Below, piece by piece: positions 34,701-44,326 of a DNA stretch of 64,000 nt. The DNA is taken from the NCBI GenBank assembly GCA_002104895.1, contig MCFG01000232.1, positions 15,001 through 79,000 of the forward strand. Direction: 5' to 3'. Source of the stretch: Anaeromyces robustus (taxonomy: Eukaryota; Neocallimastigomycota; Neocallimastigomycetes; Neocallimastigales; Neocallimastigaceae). Under the pieces are notes generated by a model that ran no database searches, was not told the DNA's origin, and was given only the letters and a program-made list of their open reading frames with translations. The stretch's first letter is position 1, and each line of letters starts with the position of its first letter. Position numbers and translations under genes: made by a program.

Positions 34701-35638
34701 CTATCATTTGGATTAGGACGATAATTAGGTGGTGGTGATCCCATTCTTCTATCATCTGAATTAAGACGATAATTAGGTGGTGGTGATCCCATTCTTCTGT
34801 CATCTGGATTAGGACGATAATTAGATGATGGAGGTGGAGTTATCATTCTTCTATCACCTGAATTTGGACGATAATTAGGTGGTGGTGATCCCATTCTTCT
34901 ATCATCTTGATTAGGACGATAATTAGATGATGGTGGTGGTGATACCATTCTTCTATCATCTACCATTCTTCTATCATCTACCATTCTTCTATCATCTACC
35001 ATTCTTCTATCATCTGGATTAGGACGATAATTAGGTGGTGCTGATGATGTCATTCTTCTATCTTCTGGATTTGGACGATAATTAGGTGGTGGTGATCCCA
35101 TTCTTCTATCATCTGGATTTGGACGATAATTAGATGATGGTGGTGGAGATACCATTCTTCTATCGTCTATCATTCTTCTATCATCTATCATTCTTCTATC
35201 ATCTATCATTCTTCTATCATCTTCCATTCTATCATCTATCATTCTTCTATCATCTGGATTAGGACGATAATTAGGTGGTACTGATGATGTCATTCTTCTA
35301 TCTTCTGAATTATTACGATAATGAGATGGTGGGGGTGGAGATACCATTCTATTATCACCTTTATTCATCATTAAATGATTTGGTGGAGAAAATTTTCTAC
35401 CATCAGCTGAACTATTTGATAATTGTGTAGGACTTAATGGATTATAGTAGGGTTTATTTGAAGGTGAATTTAATGGTGACATCATTGGTGAATTTACAGG
35501 CTGCGAACTCGATAATGGTCCACGATATGGAGATTGCATACCACGTTCACTATTAGTTGAATATCCCCTATTTATATTGATTGGTTGAGGTTGAGCTTGC
35601 TTTTGAGCTTGTTTTTGATTCTTTTTTCTGGAAAACAT
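28718..35638 (-). CDS. Munc13/UNC13-like C2-MUN-C2 protein, 2306 residues
   Basis: Proteins of this kind (UNC13 in animals, Ync13-type proteins in fission yeast) act at the cytoplasmic face of the plasma membrane in vesicle priming and exocytosis. The N-terminal ~360 residues are a proline/arginine-rich repeat region (DDRRM, SPPP, NYRPNP units). Ser-rich and acidic stretches follow, then an NGNHVSMNSING repeat (~930-996) and an Asn-Ile-Asp tract (~1033-1100). The first C2 domain (~1305-1430) has VIQAQNLIPTKDGKSRNPY and EKCENTLDPYWNQ. The MUN region (MHD1-like, ~1465-1900) includes DGWLPSYEQPHLIDLLEQM. A second C2 domain (~1930-2050) has ILYAENLKPYNKNGLSNPY and NVNPRWDESF. An MHD2-like helical C terminus completes it. 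It is one uninterrupted frame, striking next to its intron-rich neighbours. Both C2 domains keep some Asp residues at calcium-binding loops, but calcium binding cannot be judged. The domain call is firm. Confidence 0.9.
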   Translation of the reverse strand: MFSRKKNQKQAQKQAQPQPININRGYSTNSERGMQSPYRGPLSSSQPVNSPMMSPLNSPSNKPYYNPLSPTQLSNSSADGRKFSPPNHLMMNKGDNRMVSPPPPSHYRNNSEDRRMTSSVPPNYRPNPDDRRMIDDRMEDDRRMIDDRRMIDDRRMIDDRRMVSPPPSSNYRPNPDDRRMGSPPPNYRPNPEDRRMTSSAPPNYRPNPDDRRMVDDRRMVDDRRMVDDRRMVSPPPSSNYRPNQDDRRMGSPPPNYRPNSGDRRMITPPPSSNYRPNPDDRRMGSPPPNYRLNSDDRRMGSPPPNYRPNPNDRKIVSPPPPPTPPNYRRNSSDIRMTSPPPPPTPPNYRRNSSDIRMTSPPPFNNYSSVIRSSSINAEDRERVVLSTPPRSNSRNNSRPSRSIERPARSSSVRNQEFVYKSINNSDNLNGSNNNNNPNSVQRGRPLSREFDPRDPQSQYQGVGRSQSEMTRGSAAQRPPRERPVTPKDNEKQHHSRYNEIKNRTVAGEYSVLSDLSFSSGERYNRMYGHGRNESTTSIGSNNLGTSYTTIPDPIKRPRSENHNHKQTPSFMRRGKSEPRRSSKQLFDYESSLDLLDDYFNNMTIDRKDKRNSKTTDSSYSTYEIKDTHRQSITKSKVTKQYVEESPIINYNTKNPIKDSSIGREFGVNLKQKKDSLDITPYSNIEDNTSSVGRSSFSSRKRSDSMGSNTNSNVSNKIKSKPAFTFNMNDFFSTLETELDTTISSTFNTAQTEKAKKLDDVEEVEEVEEDFIEPITENNQDEIKKKKRSSNDVLGLVLDTNNKNRQPNIVVEEEDEADTEEEDENDERLYINPVISKSLEDGHISPRPWDDKSKVLSSSFESSSKKNSIASHSIASQEGKISIIVSDTDTNEINVLNLNVDSEIPNEDVNNKNNGNGNSNDNINIEDHAMDYKNGNHMSMNSINGINGNHVSMNSVNGINGNHVSMNNVNGINGNHVSMNSINGINGNHTSMNSINGKYNIIITFDNNIFSNNINMNNNIDNINFNNNMNLNNNINNNIDNIDNIDNIDNNIDNIDNIDNIDNNIDNIDNIDNIDNNINNNIDNINNINNNINNNIYNNIGNVGNNDNIIIDERPPKPVMPLDTKFIKKRSRDGRNSPVPVFSQPSSPLSATVITDNDTEIVYTGLSQDDPANTSFGNISTFSGKSGLLKSFLPSDIADITENEQDVDTLNISPDYRDNFIEYLTTRNYEDPTKDDFISAEGYYTWEEKTDKRPFIDVMAQLVDYRFSQEWIDEQEKKKLKNNNNNNNNVNNNVNNNNKNPEDGTVEISIIVKVIQAQNLIPTKDGKSRNPYCEVRFDGDTFHTEKCENTLDPYWNQHLEVKAKNLTESINIAVWDKKDKEKKKIWKKDHGDEFLGHIKLNISDLINQSARVGYISQWYDLEKRKDKKDKYAGGRVLIEAGVGDASDIQEEKSLNKDALDDVSDYELLQAQLINCKVSFKHLFKILLKSCLDHDLIYIHEEKINSSSTTSEILSDEAKILLKVFSKQWVLGDSFLVISYLEESFNMYVNNRIPIHVVVSTFDVLYDYMKIDGWLPSYEQPHLIDLLEQMVTYHSRQVCHYREYFPKCEPEGVLASAIYLWRIIFKSKLYRDNHPDLPISFREEIRNQMTKHVENRYTKLLGLSSPFVENTEDILIGLAKLADLIVEDIEDDLKYYQDVFKKEINMVRMSSQIYLRNFIKELENNSERLASPEALESSKATFELYRRVRLMDRQYATLVPSLKRISMGSGFNVEKWFNDFVISWLKVQQDRTLEWVKTAIATDTLEKTSETQPFSTSVIDLFEIMFEELDLIKGLEWSDTEQYTEFLTTFARIVTKAIEQYCEAMQKNEMKKEEGLVALKRPIDIADKSCIKLSNIEKAIEQLNELFNQIKELNVMGDENDTIDTSSRLFTTEEITGTFCIEILYAENLKPYNKNGLSNPYVIIRVPDDNKNNNKKNNNELIKTSIINDNVNPRWDESFQVSIVPTKTLEVCIYNKTSFLTSDAIIGKKVIRFHSKWCDHQTHELVVKLEPQGRLLIRITMEGEGENLSFFFKKSKQRLMRTSNDFIRELVSRITPYIKDVFTKIIRTNDTQNSHQFVNAYASSFVVLTVSGKVANKSIPQDEMDKELQPITDYLNKNLETLCNNLSGKMAQKVILETWYEILSMLENIMIPQLYGAIDRDRKLLNVRQISIIEFALDILFNFFHSDGDELGIPKSKLSEYPLYDEIKLIIRDYQLKISELIENYEKTQKIYLLRLLRIHGQTEDSKLLRDKANKFVNTEIENFNKSD
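32340..32560 (-). repeat. in-frame AAT/ATT/GAT trinucleotide tract in Munc13-like gene
   Basis: About 220 bp of repeats encode alternating Asn, Ile and Asp (NID, NIDN). It lies in a disordered part of the protein before the first C2 domain. Confidence 0.85.
32650..32850 (-). repeat. 39-bp tandem repeat in Munc13-like gene
   Basis: Five near-identical units encode 13-residue repeats of the form NGNHVSMNSINGI. All are in frame. Confidence 0.9.
34550..35330 (-). repeat. Pro/Arg-rich coding repeat region of Munc13-like gene
   Basis: More than ten imperfect units combine NYRPNPDDRRM with MGSPPP or MVSPPPSS, plus runs of DDRRM alone (15 bp). This indicates repeated in-frame duplication in the N-terminal region. 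Confidence 0.9.
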
Positions 35639-38600
35639 TTTGTTGAAATATATATATAATGAATATCTTTCTTTTTTGCTTTTCTTTTTTTTTTTTTTTT
35701 TACGTTTTTTTATCTATTAAATAAATAAATTATCAAAATTGAAAATACAAAATTAAATACTTAATATTAAAATTATTATGATTATAATTATGACTACGAT
35801 TAACGAATATTCAATTTCCTTTTTCTCTTTTTTTTTTTTTCCTTTTATTAATGCAAACAATTTGCTTCTTTTTAATAAAACTAAAAAAAAAAGAATATAT
35901 ATTAAATTCTTTAATACTTGTTAATTGATAAAAATTTCTCTATATTTTTTTTTTCTATGCAATTTTTTTTTTATAAAAAAAAAAAAAAAAGAAAAAGTTT
36001 ATGAGTATACTACATAAATAGATCTATTAATTTATATAATATCCTTTTTAGTAGAGTATTTTTAACTTAATTTATTACTTAAAAAGGTTTCTTTGGATCT
36101 AGAAATTTAAATACTTTTTTTTTATAAAAAAAAAAAAAAACTATTTATATTGATAATATTTAAAAATATATATATAATTTAAATATTATTAGAAAAATTT
36201 CCTCTTTTTTTATAATATATACTTGTATTAATAAATATATAATTATTTATTATTATTTATTATTTACTTTTATCAAAATTTTACTTTTTTTTTTATTTTT
36301 TGTTTTTCTTAAATTAGTTATTATTATTTAAAAATAAAATAATTTATATTTTTATTTTTAAATGTTTTTTTTTTTAAATTTATTTTTTGTGTTTATTATT
36401 TGACAATATTTAATATATATATTGCTAGCATATATATAATTTTATATATAAGGTACTATCTTTTTAATTTTTTTTTTTCGTTTTTCGCTATGTAAAATTA
36501 TATATAATATTGAATTTTTATTTCATATTGGATTTCTTTTATATTCGCTTTTTCTTTTGAAAATGTTGAAAAATCTCGGTAAAAACTTTTTTTTTTAATT
36601 ATATTAAAAAATAATTTTAACCGAAAAATATTCAAATATATAAAAAAAATAAGTACTGAAATATATATATACAAATGCTTTTTATTAAAAAATGGACTTT
36701 TCTTAAATAATAAAAAAAGAATATATAACAAATATCTTTCTTTTTATTTTGAAAAATATTTATTAAAAAAAAAAAAAAGAACAACAAAAAATCACTACTT
36801 TTTTTTTCTATAAATTTATTATTATTATTATCGTTATATATTTTTTTCTGTTTTATTTGTTTCTATTTTGTTTGTATTGATATTTTTTTTGTATATTTTA
36901 TTACTTTTTGAATTTTATTTTTATATTATTATGATTTTGTTCGTTTGGTTTATATTTGTACACTTTATATTTTAATATTAAATGTTATTCTTCATTTAAA
37001 TATTATTGTTATATATAATAAGTAAGAGTATTTTGCAAAGAAAATAATTCAATTTTATATTAGATTATTTTCCCTATATTATTTTTGTTTATTATGATTT
37101 AAATTTCTTTTTTGTTATTATCTTATTCTTTTTTATATTTGTTCAATATATCAAAGATAATTATTTATTTATGTTTTTTTTTTTTTTTTATTGTTATTGT
37201 TGATTATAACTTTTGAATTCTGTATTTTTTTTCTATATGAGTTGTATATTATTTATGACTATTATAGAATATATGGTTATATATGATACTCAGTTCTCTA
37301 TAAAAAATATACTACGCTTAAATATATAATTTCAATAATAAATAAATTGTATGGATATTAAAAAAAAAGGAAAATATGGTTATAAATATTTCTTTTTTAT
37401 TTTTTTTATTATTTTATTTCTTTTCTTTTTATTTTTTTTACTCTTCTTCTTTCTTTTATTATTATTTCAAATAATAATTCTAGTACAAAAAATAAGAATA
37501 TAAAAAATGAAATAAAAATGAAATAATATAGTAAAATAAAAAAGAAGTGAAAAAATGAATGATATAAAAAAAAGAAAAGAAAAAGAAAAAAATATATATT
37601 TTTAATAATATATTGCAGAATATAAATTAATATATTACATATTGTAATAATATATTATTGGTGATATAAATTTATTATTTATTATACTTTTTAATAATAT
37701 ATAAAATTTTTTTATTATTTGGTTTGTTATTTAATATTATTTATTATTTTTTCTTAATTTTTTCTTGTTATATTATTATTATAAATTATTATCTATTATT
37801 TTAATAATTAATTCTTATTATTATTATTCCTATTATTATTAAATAATAATATTATTAATATTAAATTTTTTAGTTTTTTTTGTTTTGTTTTTTTTTTTTT
37901 TTTTTTTTTTTGTGTTATGTTTTTTTTGTGTTATTTTTGTTTTTACCTCTTTTTACTTAATATAATCTTAATACTTATTATTAATTTTAATATATAATAT
38001 TTAATTAGTAATTTTAATAATTAATAATTATAATTAAGGTGTATAATAATTATTATATTATATAATACAATGTAATATATTATAATATATATTAAACATT
38101 ACAAGTATTACATAAGAATATATAATAAAAAGTTCTTTTATATTATGTTAATTTTTTTATTAATTCCTAAACTTTATTATTAATTCTTTTTTATTGATTA
38201 ACATTTATAATAAAATATATATTACTATTACACTATAATATATGATTATATATTATTATATATTATTTCATTGTAAGAGTTTATATAATAATAATTTTTA
38301 ATTAACATTTATATTATTTTATATTGTTGTATAATAATTATTTATTATGTGTTAGTATTATTTTAATATAAGAATCTAATTTAATAACAATTGAATATTT
38401 GTAATATATTAAATATATTGAATCAAATTCTATTGAATCATTTTAATATATCCAAAATTGATGATTGATTTCATTTCATTTTACAATTAATAAAAAAAAA
38501 ATAATAAGGAATAATAATAAAAAATTTATAATAGCAAAGAAGAAAATAACAAAAAATATAAATAAAAAAATAAATGGCAAAGGGGAAAATGATAGGAAGA

Positions 38601-40313
38601 AGAAAAAAAAAAAAAGGAAATAAATTGTTTATAATAAAATATATATATATTAAATAGCAAAAAATAAAATTAACTCATAATATAATTTTTCACAATTTTC
38701 ATCTTTCGAATTTATTAATAAATAAAATTTTATCTTTTTAATTTTATAATATATATTATTTCATAAGAACTTTAATTATTAGAAATACAAAGTATAAAAA
38801 TCATTTTATATTGATATTTAATTATTTTTAAGGATGACTCTTTAAATAATTCAAGCATAACGGTTATACAAAGTTTATTAATTTAATTTCAAAGTCAGGA
38901 ACAAAATTTATATTAAATAATTAAATAATGATATTTTATTCTTTTATTATTATTTTTTTTTTATATATTTTTATATATATTATTTAAATAATGATATAAA
39001 ATTTTTATTTTATTTTTTTATTTATTTTTTTTTTTTTTTTACTGTATCAAATTTTTTTAGGAAACATTGTTAATGTTTTAAAGCCAATTCAGTAATCAAT
39101 AACATATGACCTTTTTGAAATATCAAACTGTTAAACGCATCCCAACAACCACAACTTTCGTAATCAATTATGTAAAATGAAATGTTGTTGTACAAAAAAA
39201 AATAATAATAATATTTTTATTTAATTTTTTTTTACTCATAAATTTTATTTATTATTATTTTAAAATTATTATAAAATAAATAAATATTAAAATATTAAAA
39301 TATTAAAAAAAAAAACATTTGTTTTCCAATATATATTAATTTTTATCCTTAATATATATTATGATTATAATTATAAATATATTATATATTATATATTTAT
39401 TTATTATAATATAACCTTTTTTAATATTTTTTAATATATGTTAATTTCTTCTGTCTGTCATTTTATAAGGTTATATTATAATAAATACTTAACAATTTTT
39501 TTTTATAAAATAAAAGAAAACATTTATTAATTATGATAAAAAATAAAAACTTTTAATTAATATATATTGTCTTAAATTAAGAAATATATATATATATATG
39601 ATATTAATTATGAAAATAAAAAAAAAAATTCATGATTATTTAATTACTATAATTTCAAAATTAAGAAGAATTCATTATTATTTAATTAAATATTCCTTTA
39701 TCAATTTTTTTTAATACATCTTTATCTAATAAATTCTTCTGTCTTTTAAAATTGTAATAAATTAATATATAAAAATATATATGTGTTTATATTATTTTTT
39801 TTTATTTTTATTTTTTTTTTTATTATTTTTTTTATTACTTTTTTTTATTATAATAATTAAATAATTATTATTGATATACATATTTGTATTATCATTTTAA
39901 TGATAATTATTAATTATTATTTTATTATTTTATTATCCAAAATTTTTTGCTTAATAACTTATTAATTTATATTTATGTTTTCATTAATATTATATATATA
40001 ATTATTAATAATAAATCAATTATAAAAGTAAAAAATATATAAAAAACGATTATATATTTTTTATAATATTATATGATATGATATGATATTATATTATATT
40101 ATTATATTATTATATTATATATATTTTAATTATATTTAATATTAATATATATATTAAAAAATACAATTAAAATAAAAATTATTTAAATATTTTAACTTAA
40201 GAAAAAGGAATAAATATATCCTTTATATATTATTATATCAATTAAACATTTGTATAAAGGTAATTGTATCTTTTTTTTTTTTTCTTCCATAATATTAATT
40301 ATAAAGAATAAAT
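35639..40313. other. intergenic, 4.7 kb
   Basis: This lies upstream of the Munc13-like gene and downstream of the YjdF-like gene. It has no recognisable gene; the frame at 36498-36731 (minus) is A/T-driven. One island of more balanced composition, 39055-39195, is listed separately. The rest is TTA/TAA-rich sequence and homopolymers. Confidence 0.6.
39055..39195. other. composition island of unknown nature
   Basis: About 140 bp with many more G/C bases than the surrounding kilobases (for example TTAAACGCATCCCAACAACC). No long frame is found on either strand, and it does not resemble a tRNA. It could be an ncRNA, a regulatory block or an old gene remnant. Confidence 0.3.
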
Positions 40314-41000
40314 TTATACTAAATTATTATCATTATTATTATTAATAGTATTTTCATTAATATCTTCCTTTTCTTGTTTTTCTAAGTTAGTAAGTTGACG
40401 ATTATGGAGATGAGTTAAAATTAATAAAGCTAATGCAGCACCAACAGCACAACATCCCATATCACTTTGTGTATCATAAATATATCCTTGAGTACCAAGG
40501 AATGAATGAGTACCACCTGGTGACATTTCTGAGGCGAGCCATTCAAAGATTTCATATAATGCGGATACTGTCATAGCAACACACCAACTTAAAAATGCTA
40601 ACCATCCACCTCTTTTAAGAGGAGTACAACGAGAAATAATTTCACGAGCAATCATTACAGGACAAAATCCTTGCATTAAATGACCAATTTTATCATAATT
40701 ATTACGTTTCCATCCAAAGATATTACTTAACCAAAATCCTAATGGTACTTCTGAATATGAGTAATGAGCCCCATATACTAATACCAATGAATGAATAAAT
40801 ATTAAACTATATAATAAATTAGTTAATCTAAAACGTTTTACTGTTAAAGGTAATATAATTAATGCTATAACAACTGGGAATGATTCAAGAATCCATGTAA
40901 GCATTGTATCCTTGATGTCGATTACTGAAATTATCAAGAAAAATGCCATGAGTACAAAAATTATACATGGAAATATATATTTATTATTTCTGACAGTCAT
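40314..41000 (-). CDS. YjdF-like (DUF2238) integral membrane protein, likely bacterial origin
   Basis: The 228-residue protein (start MTVRNNKYIF at 41000) is close to the ~209 residues of E. coli YjdF. An upstream in-frame Met at 41078 would add 26 residues that do not look conserved. About six hydrophobic helices are visible. Conserved-looking loops read WKRNNYDKIGHLMQGF, ALYEIFEWLASEMSPGG and GYIYDTQSDMGCC. The family is found mainly in bacteria and its biochemical role is unknown; the acidic and His residues at helix ends could bind metal or act in catalysis (inference). The gene has no intron and richer codons than its neighbours. The C terminus is an Asn/Glu-rich tail of local style, showing adaptation to the host genome. 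Confidence 0.88.
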   Translation of the reverse strand: MTVRNNKYIFPCIIFVLMAFFLIISVIDIKDTMLTWILESFPVVIALIILPLTVKRFRLTNLLYSLIFIHSLVLVYGAHYSYSEVPLGFWLSNIFGWKRNNYDKIGHLMQGFCPVMIAREIISRCTPLKRGGWLAFLSWCVAMTVSALYEIFEWLASEMSPGGTHSFLGTQGYIYDTQSDMGCCAVGAALALLILTHLHNRQLTNLEKQEKEDINENTINNNNDNNLV

Positions 41001-42059
41001 TTTCAATAATAAATAATAAAATTTTCTTAAGATTTGTAAAAAAGTATTTGATAATATATATTTATTAAGCAATAGCAAACAATAATAAAATCTGATATAT
41101 ATATATAAATTATATAATTAAAAAATAAAAATATTAATTAATTTGCTTTTTTTTTAAAAAAAAAAAACAAAAAATAAAAAGAAAATATTATAAATTAAAA
41201 AAATATTTATATATATTACCTATTATTATTTAAGTTTTTATTTTTATTAAATATTTTTTTCAATTATATAAAAAAAAGTAATGTTTTGATTTTTATTCTT
41301 ATTTTCTATTATATTTATTTATTTTATCTGATTTCTTTATTTATATTTATATCTTATATTTAGTATAATTAAAATTTAATATAAATAAAATATTAGTATA
41401 AAATTTCTCGATTTTAATAAATATATATATACAAATTTTTTTTGAAAATTATAATAATATAATAAACAAAGTAAACTTATTAAAATTTAAAATATAGATA
41501 ATCATTGTTTTTTTTATTATCAATTTATATTTACAAATATAAATAGTATTTATTAATCAAAATTGTAAATGATAACAATTTATAATTTATAGGATTAAAA
41601 ACATTGAAAATCATAAATTATTATTTATGATTTTAATAAAAAGATATAAATAATAAAAATAATTAATATTAATTATTATATAAAATACTTTAATTACCTT
41701 ATAAATTACAAAATTTCAAATGATTTTATAATTAATAAAATAAAAAAAGATTATTTTTGTTATATAGTTTTTCAAAGAAGAAAAAAAGAAGAAAAAAAAA
41801 TTTCCTTATAAAGTACTTTTATTGTTACACCAATTTTCTTGTATTAATTGCATAAAATAATACCCATTTAATTATGTTGTTATGGGTTAATAATTATTAA
41901 TAATAATTAATTATAACAAATTTTATATAATTGATATAAGAATTTTATATAAATTATATATCTTTATAGTTATCATTAATATTCATTTGCTTTGAAATAT
42001 TGCCATCTATTTAAATTAATATAAAATCTTTTATTTTTATGATTTATATTTATTTAACT

Positions 42060-42060
<1 letters not shown>

Positions 42061-42090
<30 letters not shown>

Positions 42091-42116
42091 TTATTTATTT
42101 ATTTATTTATTTATAT

Positions 42117-42151
<35 letters not shown>

Positions 42152-42166
42152 TATTTATTTATTGTT
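42061..42166. repeat. (AT)n then (TTTA)n microsatellite
   Basis: An AT dinucleotide run passes into TTTA units with two interruptions, about 105 bp in all. Confidence 0.9.
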
Positions 42167-43202
42167 TAGTATCCTACTGGATTTATTTTTAATTTAAATA
42201 ATATTACTAGACCGAATGACTAATTATATAGAATTTTAGAATAATTTTATAATTAAATAATCGTAATTCAAATAACACAATATTTATTTAATAATAATAA
42301 TTACACTTTTAATATTAACTTTTTAATAATAAATTTTATTTAAAATATATAATATTGATAATATTAATATAACTACATAATTCAGGTGTTAATAACCTTA
42401 CAAAGAATATTAATTATAACTTAATGTTATTTTCTTTTATACTTTGTTAAGTTTGATAATAATAATACAGAATATAATATTAATACCTTAATTTAATGAG
42501 ATATAATAAATAATATGTAATATAATAAGTTATTAATATTGATATTAAATAATAATAAAATTAATATATTATTCAATATAATTGATATATATAAATAATA
42601 TATATATTAAAATATATTATTAGATTATTTAAATAATCTTAATTATAAAATTTAAAATATTGTTAATAATAATTATTATATATAATTATTATAAAAAATT
42701 ATTAATAATTATTATAATAAATAAATAATATTATATATCAAAGCAATTGAAATTATAAATTCTAATTTCAATTGCAGTTGATATCTTGACATTTATTTAT
42801 TTATTTATTTATTTATTTTATTTTATTTTATTTTATTTATTTTATTTATTTGTTTATTTATTTACCAAAAAATATATTTAATTTTAATATTTATTAAAGT
42901 TTTAGTTTTAATTTTTTTTTATCTTTTAAATATTAAATATTACATCAATATAAAATGATAATATTTAAATAAATTTAAATAAATTTGGGCAATTTAAAAA
43001 AATAATAATAATAAAAAAAAAATAAAAAAATATAAGTTGATAATACAATAATATTAATACATAAAAAAAATAACTATTAAGACAACACTATTTATTTATT
43101 TATGTTTTCATTCTTTTTTTCTTTTTTTCTTTTTACTTATTTTTCAACTCAGTTGTTTATTTATTTATCAAGTTCCTTGCCATTTATATTAAAAAAATTT
43201 TT

Positions 43203-43207
43203 TATAT

Positions 43208-43258
<51 letters not shown>

Positions 43259-43261
43259 TTT
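43203..43261. repeat. (TTTA)n microsatellite
   Basis: About 58 bp of perfect TTTA units. Confidence 0.9.
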
Positions 43262-44103
43262 TAACTTTATTATTTTATAAAATATATTTTTTATATTTAA
43301 TAATATATTAAATATTAAAAAAATAAATCATATATAATTATAAAAAAGCTATAACTGAAAAAAAATATATAAAAATTATGATAATAAATTATTAATTATA
43401 TTATATTAATAATTAATACTAATACATACATTAAAAGATTGTCCATATATCAGTTGATTAAAACTTGATCATTACATACTGTTATTATATTGTTCTTAAC
43501 CTTTATCAAAAGCTCTTCCTCTTCCTGTAATAAAATAATTATCATAATATACATATTGAAAATTTCATTTTTTTTTATTATTTTATTCTATTAAATACCT
43601 ACGATTACTAACAAAATTTTTTATTTACTTCAAACATTTCATTAATTTTGTATTTGTTTTCTCATAAATTTGTACTTAAAATATGATTTTTAATTAGCGG
43701 CTTCTACTCAAATTTCCTTTATAAATATATAAATATATACCAACTAAAAAAAAAAAAAAAAAAAGATTAAATAATAAATAAAGTTGTGTTATCAAAACAC
43801 TTGCAAATCAATTAATAATCTAATAAATAACTTATTAATATATTTTAACTTTTTTTTATTATATAATATTATAATATTATATAATTATTATAATAATTTT
43901 TTTTTTGTATATAGAGATACTTTTAATTTTATTATAATATTATAATTATATATTTTATATATCATTCATAAATTATATTTTATAACTCATAATTTTTAAT
44001 TAATAAATAGATTAATTATTAATTTATTTACATTTACTTATTATATAAAAAAAAAAATATTGTTCATTAATTCACTTATTTATTTATTTATTTTTTAGTA
44101 AAT

Positions 44104-44210
44104 AATTATTAATTAATTAATAAATAAATTAATAAATTAATAAATAAATAAATTAATAAATAAATTAATTAATAAATAAATAAATAAATTAATAAATTAA
44201 TAAATTAATC
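44104..44210. repeat. (AATAAATT)-type low-complexity repeat
   Basis: About 105 bp of mixed AAAT and TTAA units (ATTAATAAATAAATTAATAA pattern). Confidence 0.8.
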
Positions 44211-44291
44211 AAACAATTAAAATTGTAACTTTGTTTTTGTTAATTTATCTTTTAAAATAAAAGAACTTCACCAAAATAAATAAAAATTTTT

Positions 44292-44326
<35 letters not shown>

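Noticed and set aside
36498-36731. 77-residue minus-strand frame upstream of the Munc13-like gene
   Set aside because: Only Phe/Ile/Lys/Leu-type residues from A/T runs, with no homology or coding-like composition.
41001-41078. Longer N terminus for the YjdF-like protein from Met at 41078
   Set aside because: The extra 26 residues are A/T-driven; MTVRNNKYIF at 41000 gives the family's normal length.
41869-41888. Short dyad TACCCAT ... ATGGGTTA as a tRNA or terminator
   Set aside because: The stem is about six pairs, with no cloverleaf, anticodon loop or T-loop consensus.
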